In this document: positions 1 to 8,051 of the stretch, piece after piece
Numbering within the stretch: position 1 is the stretch's first letter
Layout of the letters: each line of letters begins with the position of its first letter
Origin: Pseudomonas reidholzensis
GTDB lineage: Bacteria; Pseudomonadota; Gammaproteobacteria; Pseudomonadales; Pseudomonadaceae
NCBI RefSeq assembly: GCF_900536025.1
Contig: NZ_UNOZ01000008.1
Location: forward strand, 1-64,000
Direction: 5' to 3'
DNA: 64,000 nucleotides
Program-made: the position numbers and the translations under genes
The notes under the pieces: model-generated
What the model was told of the DNA's origin: nothing
Seen by the model: only the letters and a program-made list of their open reading frames with translations
Database searches by the model: none

Positions 1-702
1 TTTTTCTTGGAAAAAAGTAACCAAAAACCGCTTGCTCCTGCATCCGGCCCTTCGCTGCGCTACGGGTTCCCTCACTCCGGCCTTGCTCCCGCGAGGACCG
101 GGCTGTACGGGCCTTCCTGGCCCGCAGCCCTTGCCGGCCTTCCTGGCCGTCACCTCGCTTCGCAAGACCTCCGTTCGGCCTCCTGAAGTCGCGGTAGATC
201 AAGATCACGAGCCAGATCAAAGGCCAGATCAAGTGCCAGGGCAACGGCTGGCGAATCGCTGCGCTCTCGCTTGTTTATAAGGGCGGTACAGCGCGTCAGC
301 GCCAGAATGTGCATTGGCAGTGCCGGCCTCTTCGCGGGTAAACCCGCTCCCACAGGTTCTCTGCTGGCCGTAAGGCCACCGCGGTCCCTGTGGGAGCGGG
401 TTTACCCGCGAAGAGGCCAAGCTATCCACCACCGATGCCACTATCGAAGATAACGCCAGTCCAGGCGCCACCCCTAACTTGGCGACCTCAGGAGGCCGAA
501 CGGAGGTCTTGCGGAGCGGGGTGACGGCCAGGAAGGCCGGCAAGGGCTGCGGGCCAGGAAGGCCCGTACAGCCCGGTCCACGCGGGAGCAAGACCGGAGT
601 GAGGGAACCCGCAGCGCAGCGGAGGGCCGTATGTGGGAGCCAGCGGTTTTTGGTTACTTTTTTCCAAGAAAAAAAGTGACCCGCCGTAAGGGCGGAAGGG
701 GC
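1..702. repeat. Long palindromic repeat element, copy 1
   Basis: Bases 1-195 and 487-690 form imperfect inverted arms of about 200 bp. The unique-looking centre (196-486) contains a REP pair. The whole unit recurs with high identity at 34838-35547 plus 36909-36940. The arms begin and end with A/T runs (TTTTTCTTGG / CCAAGAAAAA). The right arm continues into GTGACCCGCCGTAAGGGCGG, itself a small hairpin. All six frames contain ORF-like stretches, but none has a recognisable domain or ribosome site, so I read it as noncoding. The left end lies outside the window. Confidence 0.85.
325..418. repeat. Inverted REP pair (BIME-like) inside repeat copy 1
   Basis: Two oppositely oriented REP units at 325-356 and 387-418 share the core CGCGGGTAAACCCGCTCCCACA and its reverse complement, each with its own hairpin. 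The same unit occurs at about 15.1, 35.2, 49.1 and 57.6 kb, as is typical of the P. putida group. Confidence 0.85.
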
Positions 703-764
703 CATAAGAGCCACAAAATGGAATGGATAAGCCCACAATCCCCAAGCCCAAGCCAAAGCCGCAT

Positions 765-1208
765 TCAAAACCCCCCAGGCCCCTCGGAATCCCCCAGCGG
801 CGCCACCGACAGCTTGATGCACACCCGCGCATCGAGGTTGTACAACGTCCAGTTGCGCGGGCTAGGGTGCGTTTCCGCCAGGATGCGCAACAGCTGCGCC
901 GCTATCAGCTCGTTGGCCTGCGGCCCCGACAGGGCGAGGCTGCTGCTTTCACCAGCGTGCCCCGATCTGCCCGCAGCGGGCTCAGGCTTGTCACCCCCTT
1001 CGTGGGGCAGGTAGAGGGTCTGGTGATTGAAGTTCAGCGTCAGAAAAAACAGGATCGTCAGAAAGAACGGAAACCCCACCAGGAACCACGTGTACACCGT
1101 CTGGCTCTGCTCACTGAGAAACGGCAGTGACGCCAGCGCCGAGGCTTCGACGATGCCGGCGAAGATCGCAATGAGCGTCAACGGGCTCAGGCTTTTCTGA
1201 ATGTTCAT
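765..1208 (-). CDS. Hypothetical small inner-membrane protein
   Basis: The product has 147 residues. Two hydrophobic segments (about residues 10-30 and 42-60) flank a short loop and are followed by a hydrophilic C-terminal half of about 85 residues, which suggests a two-helix membrane protein with a soluble tail. I chose the ATG at 1208 because the preceding in-frame codons give an atypical polar extension with no ribosome site; the site before 1208 (GCAGGG) is also weak. I recognise no family and propose no function. The gene lies between the long repeat and a divergent response regulator gene. Confidence 0.6.
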   Translation of the reverse strand: MNIQKSLSPLTLIAIFAGIVEASALASLPFLSEQSQTVYTWFLVGFPFFLTILFFLTLNFNHQTLYLPHEGGDKPEPAAGRSGHAGESSSLALSGPQANELIAAQLLRILAETHPSPRNWTLYNLDARVCIKLSVAPLGDSEGPGGF

Positions 1209-1520
1209 GACGGCAGCCCTGCACGAGTTTTGTCCATGTTTACCCGGCGCGGCGCACGTAAGAAAGGTAGGAGAGTTCCACGCGCGGAACGATTGCCACG
1301 GGTACTGACAGAATTTGCCCGGATCAGGGTCCTGGCAGGCGCCGGTCAAGCCTTCCTGCGCACGGCGCGAACACCCCGCAGGGGCTCAGCTTGTAGGAAG
1401 CTTCCCTAATTAATGTAGGTTCCATCTTTGCATGAGTTGCGGGGCCGAACGACTGCGCCACTGGGTGCTCTGCTCGGTTATGGTGGCCGCTGGATAAAGC
1501 AACGAATCGATGGATATCGC
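1209..1520. other. Divergent intergenic region
   Basis: These 312 bases separate the small membrane protein gene from the response regulator gene. They contain the palindrome GGAAGCTTCC at 1396-1405 followed by the AT-rich CTAATTAATG. This is a plausible promoter or operator region, but I see no motif that I can assign to a known regulator. Confidence 0.4.
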
Positions 1521-2147
1521 ATGAATAAAGTGCTGATCGTGGATGATCATCCGGTTATTCGCCTGGCCGTGCGCATGCTGATGGAGCGCCATGGTTACGA
1601 GGTGGTGGCGGAATCCGACAATGGCGTCGATGCCTTGCAACTGACGCGGGAATACCAGCCCGATATCGTCGTGCTGGATATCGGTATCCCTAAACTCGAT
1701 GGCCTCGAGGTCATTGGCCGGATGATCACGGCCAGCCCGACGAGCAAGGTGCTGGTGCTGACCTCGCAGGCGCCGGGGCACTTCTCGATGCGCTGCATGC
1801 AGGCAGGCGCCGCCGGGTATGTGTGCAAGCAACAGGAGCTGACCGAGCTGCTCAGCGCGATCAAGGCCGTGTTGTCCGGCTACAGCTACTTCCCCAACCA
1901 GGCCATGTTCAAGACCCGTGGCACCCTCAACCGGGGGAGCGAAAGCGAGATGGTCGAACGTCTGTCAGCCAGGGAAATGATGGTCCTGCAGCAGTTGGCG
2001 CGCGGCAAGAGCAACAAGGAAATTGCTGACAGCATGTTTCTCAGCAACAAGACCGTCAGCACCTACAAGAGTCGCCTGCTGTTGAAGCTCAACGCCCGTT
2101 CGCTGGTGGACCTCATCGACCTGGCCCAGCGGCATGGCCTGACATAG
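1521..2147 (+). CDS. NarL/FixJ-family response regulator
   Basis: This is a 208-residue two-component regulator of the BvgA/EvgA/RocA type. The N-terminal receiver domain (about 1-120) has the acidic pair D8-D9, the phospho-acceptor D53 in VVLDIGIPK and a switch lysine in YVCKQQ. The C-terminal LuxR-type helix-turn-helix (about 143-208) reads LSAREMMVLQQLARGKSNKE and continues with the recognition helix around NKTVSTYKSRL. No sensor kinase is adjacent, so it is an orphan here. The start at 1521 puts the receiver sheet at the N-terminus; longer in-frame starts add 31 unlikely residues. The target genes cannot be read from the sequence. Confidence 0.92.
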   Translation: MNKVLIVDDHPVIRLAVRMLMERHGYEVVAESDNGVDALQLTREYQPDIVVLDIGIPKLDGLEVIGRMITASPTSKVLVLTSQAPGHFSMRCMQAGAAGYVCKQQELTELLSAIKAVLSGYSYFPNQAMFKTRGTLNRGSESEMVERLSAREMMVLQQLARGKSNKEIADSMFLSNKTVSTYKSRLLLKLNARSLVDLIDLAQRHGLT

Positions 2148-2152
2148 CCCTG

Positions 2153-2180
2153 AAAAAAAGCCTCCGCAAGGGAGGCTTTC
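2153..2180. terminator. Bidirectional rho-independent terminator
   Basis: The stem AAAGCCTCC (2157-2165) pairs with GGAGGCTTT (2171-2179). On the minus strand it is followed by a seven-T run, so it ends transcription of the small gene at 2194-2373. It can also serve the response regulator gene converging from the left. Confidence 0.85.
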
Positions 2181-2193
2181 GAGAATTGATCGA

Positions 2194-2373
2194 TTACAGG
2201 TCGTAATCGTAATCGGACAGCTGACGCTGCAGGCGTCGCTCTTCCAGGAGATTGTCGATGGTACGGCGCTTGTTCAGGTTGGTCTTCGCGGTTTCTACCT
2301 GAGGCTCTGCGTCATCATCCGCAGTACTGGTGAAGTCATCGTCGATCGACAGCTCTTCTTTATCGGTACTCAT
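2194..2373 (-). CDS. PA3496-like small acidic protein
   Basis: The product has 59 residues, very acidic in its first half (DDDFTSTADDDAEP) and basic/arginine-rich in the middle (NKRRTIDNLLEERRLQRQ), ending in DYDYDL. It has no signal peptide or membrane segment. The size and position beside nth match the conserved Pseudomonas PA3496-type proteins, which some databases name as putative envelope integrity proteins. I infer the family from context and composition and cannot confirm the role. The ATG at 2373 is preferred over an in-frame TTG four codons upstream. Confidence 0.7.
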   Translation of the reverse strand: MSTDKEELSIDDDFTSTADDDAEPQVETAKTNLNKRRTIDNLLEERRLQRQLSDYDYDL

Positions 2374-2477
2374 GCGTTGCTCCAAGCCAAAGGGCCATTC
2401 GCCGTCCTTATAACGAGAAACGCGGTGCTGGTAAAAAAGATTTTTTCAATCGCCCGACGGGGTTTTTACCTATCGGC

Positions 2478-3116
2478 TCAATCGTCGGAGGTCTTCAGCT
2501 TGTACTCGCACAGGTCTTCTATCCTGCAACTGCCGCAGCGCGGCTTGCGCGCCTGGCACACGTAACGCCCGTGCAGGATCAGCCAGTGGTGGGCATCGAG
2601 CAGGAAATCCTTGGGGACGAACTTCATCAGTTTCTTTTCCACCTCCAGCACGGTCTTGCCCGGGGCGATGCCGGTGCGGTTGCTGACCCTGAAGATATGC
2701 GTGTCGACCGCCATCGCGGGCTGCCGAAACGCGGTGTTGAGCACCACGTTGGCGGTCTTGCGGCCGACCCCCGGCAAGGCCTCGAGCGCCTCGCGGGTCT
2801 GCGGCACTTCACTGCCATGCAGCTCGATGAGCAGGCGGCAGGTCTCGATGACGTTCTTCGCCTTGCTGTTGAACAGGCCGATGGTGCGGATGTACGCGCT
2901 CAACCCCTCGACGCCCAGGGCGTAGATCGCCTCTGGCGTGTTGGCGACCGGGTACAGGCGGGCGGTGGCCTTGTTGACCCCGACATCGGTGGCCTGGGCG
3001 GACAGCACCACGGCGATCAACAGCTCGAACGGCGTGCTGTAGGCCAGTTCGGTCTTCGGTTCGGGGTTGTCTTCGTGCAGCCTGCGAAAGATCTCCAGGC
3101 GTTTGGCGGCATTCAT
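2478..3116 (-). CDS. nth: Endonuclease III, DNA glycosylase/AP lyase
   Basis: Endonuclease III removes oxidised pyrimidines and cleaves the abasic site in base-excision repair. The 212-residue length is typical. The helix-hairpin-helix LPGVGRKTANVVLN (about 114-127) carries the catalytic lysine. The catalytic aspartate follows in AVDTHIFRVSNR (about 136-147). Four cysteines near the C-terminus (C-x6-C-x2-C-x5-C) bind the [4Fe-4S] cluster. It is the last gene of the minus-strand rnf-like operon, four bases after rnfE, an arrangement also found in other gamma-proteobacteria. Confidence 0.97.
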   Translation of the reverse strand: MNAAKRLEIFRRLHEDNPEPKTELAYSTPFELLIAVVLSAQATDVGVNKATARLYPVANTPEAIYALGVEGLSAYIRTIGLFNSKAKNVIETCRLLIELHGSEVPQTREALEALPGVGRKTANVVLNTAFRQPAMAVDTHIFRVSNRTGIAPGKTVLEVEKKLMKFVPKDFLLDAHHWLILHGRYVCQARKPRCGSCRIEDLCEYKLKTSDD

Positions 3117-3120
3117 GGGG

Positions 3121-3645
3121 TCAACGGGTTCCTTGACGACGAGAGGGGGCGGTGTCCGGACGCAGGCGATTGTACAAGGCCAGCAGCAGGCCGAGCAGTA
3201 TCAATCCGCCCGGGGCGAGGGTGGCCAGGTGCGCGCCCGCCACCTGGCCTAGCCACTGGCGGCTGAGCCCCAGCAGCAGGCACAGCCCGACCAGGCCACC
3301 GAGGTGCATGGCCAGCAGCCGCCAGCGGCGCTGCTTGGGCAGCAGATGATCGGCTGCCAGGCATTGCAGGCTGAGTAGCGCCGGGTAATGGCCGAGGGCC
3401 AAGGCCAGCGGCAGGGCCCAGGCGCGCAGGCCCAATTGCAGGCAGCTGCACAGGGCGGCAATCAGCAGCAGGCTGGCCAGCAGGCGGGTGGCGCCTTGCA
3501 ACGGGCGCGCTAACGCCGCCAGCAGTGCCTGGTGCAGGACCATCAGCGCTACCGTGCAGGCGGCGATCGCAGCCGCTTGCGCGACGGTTTGCGTAGCCCC
3601 GAGCAACGGCGCCAGGCTGATGCCCAAGAGCCAGAATCTATTCAT
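3121..3645 (-). CDS. rnfE: RnfE/RsxE-like membrane subunit (short, divergent)
   Basis: This 174-residue hydrophobic protein has about five or six membrane segments. It occupies the rnfE position, overlapping the end of rnfG by 8 bases and preceding nth. Canonical RnfE has about 230 residues. The N-terminal LLGISLAPLLGATQT corresponds to the family signature LLGLCPLLAVT, but the cysteine that binds iron-sulfur in Rnf/Rsx complexes is replaced (A). A second cysteine, in ALLSLQCLAAD, may be retained. I assign the family mainly from operon context and this residual signature. A working electron-transfer role is uncertain because rnfB and rnfC are absent. Confidence 0.75.
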   Translation of the reverse strand: MNRFWLLGISLAPLLGATQTVAQAAAIAACTVALMVLHQALLAALARPLQGATRLLASLLLIAALCSCLQLGLRAWALPLALALGHYPALLSLQCLAADHLLPKQRRWRLLAMHLGGLVGLCLLLGLSRQWLGQVAGAHLATLAPGGLILLGLLLALYNRLRPDTAPSRRQGTR

Positions 3646-4237
3646 CGCGCGCCCCCAGCAAAACGCTGCGGTGCTCGTCGAAATAGCGCAGGGCATCCTG
3701 CAGCGCCTCGAGTACGGCGCGCGAAGTAACCGTAGCGCCGGCCAGCTGATCGAAATCGCCGCTGTCCCGTTTCAGGGCCCAGGCGGCGTTGCGCGTGCGC
3801 CCCGTGAACTGCTCCAGCCAGCGCAGCCCGGGGTCCACCAACTGGTCGCCCAGCCCCGGGCTTTCCGCCTGCTGCAGGACGCGTATGCCGAGCAGGCGGC
3901 CATCGGCGCCGATGGCGATGGCCAGTTCGATGGGGCCGGCGTAGCCCTTGGCCTGGCTGCGCAAGATCACTGCGCTGGGCGCCCCCGCCAAAGTGGCGCG
4001 GTAGCCGGCCAGCAGCTGGCTGTGCGTGAGCTGCGCTGCGGGCAGCTCGAGAGGTGCTTGCAGCGGGGTGTTGTCGTAGCTGCCAGGCGGCAGCACGGCG
4101 AGCCATTCGCGGGTCTGCAGGTCGCGCTGGGCGTTGTCGATTGGCCTGTCAGTCCACTGCCTAAAGGCCAGCGTTGCCGCTAGCGCCAATCCACCCACCA
4201 CTACCAGCCACAAGACTTGGCGCGTCAGCTTGTTCAT
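3638..4237 (-). CDS. rnfG: RnfG/RsxG, covalent FMN-binding subunit
   Basis: RnfG anchors to the inner membrane by one N-terminal helix (about 7-25) and exposes a periplasmic FMN-binding domain. The FMN attachment motif is present as AGATVTSRAVLEAL near residue 165, where the second threonine of (S/A)GATxT carries the flavin phosphoester. The product has 199 residues, close to family length. Its start codon shares an A with the stop of rnfD (TGATG), which indicates translational coupling. In complete Rnf complexes it passes electrons between RnfD and the iron-sulfur core. Confidence 0.9.
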   Translation of the reverse strand: MNKLTRQVLWLVVVGGLALAATLAFRQWTDRPIDNAQRDLQTREWLAVLPPGSYDNTPLQAPLELPAAQLTHSQLLAGYRATLAGAPSAVILRSQAKGYAGPIELAIAIGADGRLLGIRVLQQAESPGLGDQLVDPGLRWLEQFTGRTRNAAWALKRDSGDFDQLAGATVTSRAVLEALQDALRYFDEHRSVLLGARDE

Positions 4238-5205
4238 CAGGCCACCTGCTCGCGGCGTGCCGCCAGACGGTCCAGCGCCGGCACCGCCAGGTTCATCAGG
4301 AGGATGGCGAACGCGGTGCCATCGGGGTAACTGCCCCACGTTCGAATCACATAGATCAGCACCCCGGCGCCGAACCCGAACAGCAATCGGGCGCTGGCCT
4401 GCCGGGGCCCGGAGACGGGCTCGGTGGCGATGAAAAACGCCGCGAGCATGCTCGAGCCGGAAAACAGGTGCAGCAGCGGCGAGCCATTGGAGTCGGAGCC
4501 CGAGCCGTTCCAGCACAGCAGGCTGAGCAGCACCAGGCCGCCGAGCAGCCCTGCGGGTGCGTGCCAACTGAACAGCTTGCGCTGCAACAGCCACACACCG
4601 CCGAGTAGAAACGCCAGGTTGACCCACTCGCTGCCGCGCCCGCCGACACTGCCAAAGCCCGGGTGCTGGGCGAACAACTCCTCCACGGTCAGGCTACGGT
4701 TGTGCCGCAGGCCATCGAGCACCGTCGGCTGCGCCCAGGCATCGATCCCGGTGTCGCCGAATATCAGCTGCAGCCCTTCGCTGAAGCCGGGTACGGGGCC
4801 GGGCCAGTGGTTCATCTGCAAGGGGAAGCTCAACAGCACCAATGCATAGCCGACCATCGCCGGGTTGAACAGATTACGCCCGACACCGCCGAACGCTTGC
4901 TTGCCCAGGCCGATCGCAGCACTGGCGGCGATCGCCGGCAGCCACCATGCGACGTAAGGCGGCAAGGCTGCGGCCAGCAGCACCGCTGTGACCAGGGCGC
5001 TGCCATCGACCAGTGACGGCAGCACGTGCTGCCCGCGCAGCCTCAGCAGCAAGGCCTCGCTGGCCAAGGCGAAGCCCGCGCACAGCAGCAGGTTGAACAG
5101 CACCCCCCAACCCTGCAGCCACAACAACGCCAGCAGGCCGGGGGCGCAGGCCAGCAAGACCTGGCCCATGGCCGCGGGCAGGCGGGGATCGGCGGTCTGG
5201 GTCAT
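4237..5205 (-). CDS. rnfD: RnfD/RsxD membrane subunit
   Basis: This 322-residue polytopic protein has about eight to ten membrane segments. It carries the conserved stretches GLGKQAFGGVGRNLFNPAM and GTAFAILLMNLAVPALD. In well-studied RnfD the FMN threonine sits in SGATPLD; here the aligned segment is DAWAQPTVLDGL, which keeps the threonine but loses SGA. The ATG at 5205 overlaps the rnfA stop (ATGA), so I prefer it to a start nine codons upstream. The next gene, rnfG, overlaps its stop. Expected upstream partners RnfB and RnfC are not encoded here. Confidence 0.9.
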   Translation of the reverse strand: MTQTADPRLPAAMGQVLLACAPGLLALLWLQGWGVLFNLLLCAGFALASEALLLRLRGQHVLPSLVDGSALVTAVLLAAALPPYVAWWLPAIAASAAIGLGKQAFGGVGRNLFNPAMVGYALVLLSFPLQMNHWPGPVPGFSEGLQLIFGDTGIDAWAQPTVLDGLRHNRSLTVEELFAQHPGFGSVGGRGSEWVNLAFLLGGVWLLQRKLFSWHAPAGLLGGLVLLSLLCWNGSGSDSNGSPLLHLFSGSSMLAAFFIATEPVSGPRQASARLLFGFGAGVLIYVIRTWGSYPDGTAFAILLMNLAVPALDRLAARREQVA

Positions 5206-5750
5206 TGCCCGAAGAGTCCGTTGAGGCCACACAGAGCCATGCTCAGCACCCCGGCGCCGATCAGTTCGATGGGCAAGCCGCGCAGCGCCAGAGGCATCTC
5301 GGCGTGCGCGCTGCGCTGGCGCAGGTCATCGAACCAGGCCAGGGCCAGCCACAGGCCCAGGCCCGCCAGCAGCCCCCCGGCCAGGGTCGCCAGCCAGCTG
5401 CTGTGTTCATCGGTGAGCTGCAACATCAGGCCGAGCACGGCGGCGTTGCTCAACAGCACGATGCGCAGGTCCTCAAGGGGCGTTTCAGGGTAACGGCGGG
5501 CGAGCAGCGCAGGGATCGACCAGGCCAGCAACGCCAGCACGGGCAACAGCACGAACAGTTGCAGGTCGTGCAACTGCAAAGGCACCAGGAGCAGGCTGTC
5601 GAGCAGTTTTGCGCCGACCAGCCCCCCGAGCATCAGCAGCGCGCAGGCGGCGCCCTGCAGGTGCACGTGCACGCGCGTAGGCGACCCGCGCTGCAGGATC
5701 AGGTGGTTGACCAGCGCAGCGCTGACCAGAACCAGGACGTAGTCGCTCAT
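5202..5750 (-). CDS. rnfA: RnfA/RsxA-like membrane subunit lacking cluster cysteines
   Basis: The 182-residue product has about six membrane helices and aligns along its length with RnfA/RsxA: the start MSDYVLVLVSAALVNHLIL resembles MTDYLLLFVGTVLVNNFVL, and the end has RGLPIELIGAGVLSMALCG. Two cysteines that hold a membrane [2Fe-2S] cluster in characterised complexes (LGLCPF and TTNCAVLG) are replaced here (RGSPTR and LLSNAAVLG). It is the first rnf gene, 98 bases after metG, and is translationally coupled to rnfD. Confidence 0.85.
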   Translation of the reverse strand: MSDYVLVLVSAALVNHLILQRGSPTRVHVHLQGAACALLMLGGLVGAKLLDSLLLVPLQLHDLQLFVLLPVLALLAWSIPALLARRYPETPLEDLRIVLLSNAAVLGLMLQLTDEHSSWLATLAGGLLAGLGLWLALAWFDDLRQRSAHAEMPLALRGLPIELIGAGVLSMALCGLNGLFGQ

Positions 5751-5848
5751 GGGAATGCCAGAGGCCGTGGGCTGCAGTGAGTATATCCGGCACGGCGCCA
5801 GGCGGATGCAAATGCCCCGGCGCTGAGGCCGGGGCAGAAGGGGCGGGG

Positions 5849-7891
5849 TTACTTGATGCGCTGACCTGGCTTGGCGCCGCTGTCAGGGCTGAGCAGGTAG
5901 ATCTCTTCACCGCCAGGGCCGGCGGCCATGACCATGCCTTCAGAGATGCCAAAGCGCATTTTGCGCGGCTTGAGGTTGGCCACCATCATGGTCAGGCGGC
6001 CTTCGAGCTTGGACGGATCGGGGTAGGCCGACTTGATCCCGGAGAACACGTTGCGGCGCTCGTCGCCGATGTCCAGGGTCAGTTGCAGCAGCTTGTCGGC
6101 ACCGGCTACCGCCTCGGCCTTGACGATCAGCGCCACGCGCAGGTCGACGGCGGCGAAGGTGTCGAACTCGATTTCCGCCGACAGCGGGTCTTTGCCCAGC
6201 TCGCCGTTACCCACAGGCGCGGTGTTGCCCTGGGCGGCGAGCAGGTCTTCCTTGCTGGCGGCGATCATGGCTTCGACCTTGGCCGGCTCGATGCGGCTCA
6301 TCAGCGGCTTGAAGGCGTTCAGCTGATGGTTTTCGAGGCGCGACTGGTGGTCGTTCCAGGTCAGCGGCGCGACGTTCAGGAAGGCCTCGGCATCGGCGGC
6401 CAGCAGCGGCAGCACCGGTTTGAGGAAGATCACCAGTTGGCGGAACAGGTTGACGCCCTGGGCACAGATGGCCTGCACCTCGTCCTGCTTGCCTTCCTGC
6501 TTGGCCAGCGACCACGGTGCCTTGTCGGCGATCCAGGCGTTGGCGCGGTCGGCCAGGCCCATGATTTCGCGCATGGCACGGGCGAAATCGCGGGCCTCGT
6601 AGGCTTCGGCGATGGACGGCGCGGCAGCCAGGAAGGCCTCGGTCAGCTCAGGGGCAGCGTCACCGCCGACCAGCACGCCGTCGTTGCCCTTGTGGATGAA
6701 GCCCGCGCAACGGCTGGCGATGTTGACCACCTTGCCGACCAGGTCGGAGTTGACCTTCTGCACGAAGTCTTCCAGGTTCAGGTCGAGGTCGTCGACGCCA
6801 CGGCCCAGCTTGGCGGCGTAGTAGTAACGCAGGTATTCCGGGGCCAGGTGATCGAGGTAGGTGCGCGCCTTGATGAAGGTGCCACGCGACTTCGACATCT
6901 TCGCGCCATTGACCGTCAGGTAGCCGTGCACGTTGATCGCGGTCGGCTTGCGGAAGCCCGAACCTTCGAGCATGGCGGGCCAGAACAGGGCGTGGAAGTT
7001 GACGATGTCCTTGCCGATGAAGTGGTACAGCTCGGCCGTGGAGTCTTCTTTCCAGAAGGCGTCGAAGTCCAGCTCCGGACGGCGCGCGCAGAGGTTCTTG
7101 AAGCTGGCCATGTAGCCGATCGGCGCGTCCAGCCAGACATAGAAGTACTTGCCCGGCTCGCCTGGGATCTCGAAGCCGAAGTACGGCGCGTCGCGCGAGA
7201 TGTCCCACTCCTGCAGGCCGGAGTCGAGCCATTCGGCGAGCTTGTTGGCGACCGCATCCTGCAGGGTGCCGCTGCGGGTCCACTGCTGGAGCATGGCCTG
7301 GAAGTCAGGCAGCTTGAAGAAGAAGTGCTGCGAATCCTTGAGCACCGGGGTGGCACCGGAGATCGCCGACTTGGGGTTCTTCAGCTCGGTCGGGGCGTAG
7401 GTGGCGCCACACTTCTCGCAGTTGTCGCCGTACTGATCGTCGGCCGCGCACTTGGGGCAGGTGCCCTTGATGAAACGGTCCGCCAGGAACATGCCTTTTT
7501 CCGGGTCGAAGTACTGCGTGACCGAACGGTTGGCGATGTGCCCGGCGTCGCGCAGGCGGGTGTAGATCATGCTCGACAGCTCACGGTTTTCGTCGCTGTG
7601 GGTCGAGTGGAAGTTGTCGAAGTCGACCAGGAATTCGGCGAAGTCGCCGCTGTGCTCGGCCTGCACGTTGGCGATCAGCTGCTCCGGGCTGATGCCTTCC
7701 TTTTCGGCGCGCAGCATGATCGCCGAGCCATGCGCGTCGTCGGCGCAGACATAGATGCACTGGTTGCCGCGCAGCTTCTGGAAGCGAACCCACATGTCCG
7801 TCTGGATGTACTCGAGCATATGGCCAAGGTGGATGGATCCATTGGCATAGGGCAGGGCGCTGGTGACGAGAATCTGACGTGGCTCGGACAT
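5849..7891 (-). CDS. metG: Methionyl-tRNA synthetase
   Basis: MetG charges tRNA-Met in the cytoplasm. The 680-residue protein has the class I HIGH-type signature ([12 protein letters not shown], about 14-25), a zinc knuckle CPKC...CEKC (about 145-162), the KMSKS loop ([11 protein letters not shown], about 330) and a C-terminal tRNA-binding EMAP/Trbp111-type domain ([20 protein letters not shown], about 580 onward). The ATG at 7891 matches family starts; upstream in-frame codons are not conserved in type. It is divergent from apbC and probably leads into the rnf-like operon. Confidence 0.98.
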   Translation of the reverse strand: MSEPRQILVTSALPYANGSIHLGHMLEYIQTDMWVRFQKLRGNQCIYVCADDAHGSAIMLRAEKEGISPEQLIANVQAEHSGDFAEFLVDFDNFHSTHSDENRELSSMIYTRLRDAGHIANRSVTQYFDPEKGMFLADRFIKGTCPKCAADDQYGDNCEKCGATYAPTELKNPKSAISGATPVLKDSQHFFFKLPDFQAMLQQWTRSGTLQDAVANKLAEWLDSGLQEWDISRDAPYFGFEIPGEPGKYFYVWLDAPIGYMASFKNLCARRPELDFDAFWKEDSTAELYHFIGKDIVNFHALFWPAMLEGSGFRKPTAINVHGYLTVNGAKMSKSRGTFIKARTYLDHLAPEYLRYYYAAKLGRGVDDLDLNLEDFVQKVNSDLVGKVVNIASRCAGFIHKGNDGVLVGGDAAPELTEAFLAAAPSIAEAYEARDFARAMREIMGLADRANAWIADKAPWSLAKQEGKQDEVQAICAQGVNLFRQLVIFLKPVLPLLAADAEAFLNVAPLTWNDHQSRLENHQLNAFKPLMSRIEPAKVEAMIAASKEDLLAAQGNTAPVGNGELGKDPLSAEIEFDTFAAVDLRVALIVKAEAVAGADKLLQLTLDIGDERRNVFSGIKSAYPDPSKLEGRLTMMVANLKPRKMRFGISEGMVMAAGPGGEEIYLLSPDSGAKPGQRIK

Positions 7892-8051
7892 GGGGGCTCG
7901 GCTACTTACTCTGGCTACGAGGAAAAATAAGGGTGATCGGCCACTATAAAGGCACGGCAAATATATTTCACCCCATCGACGTACCTGCTGACGATTGACG
8001 GGTTAGCATAGGCGCCTGTTTCACTTTCAGATCTTGCCTACGGGAGCCTCA

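Noticed and set aside
325..418. REP pairs considered as a CRISPR-like array
   Set aside because: The repeats are inverted, only two per locus, and spacers are not regular; no cas genes are present.
32..832. Several short frames in the arms of the long repeat
   Set aside because: They mirror each other across the palindrome, recur in copy 2, and lack ribosome sites; they are better explained as noncoding repeat.
5777..7930. Open frame of 717 codons on the plus strand opposite metG
   Set aside because: It is the high-GC antisense shadow of metG: no recognisable domain, low-complexity composition rich in V, G, R and Q, and no ribosome site.
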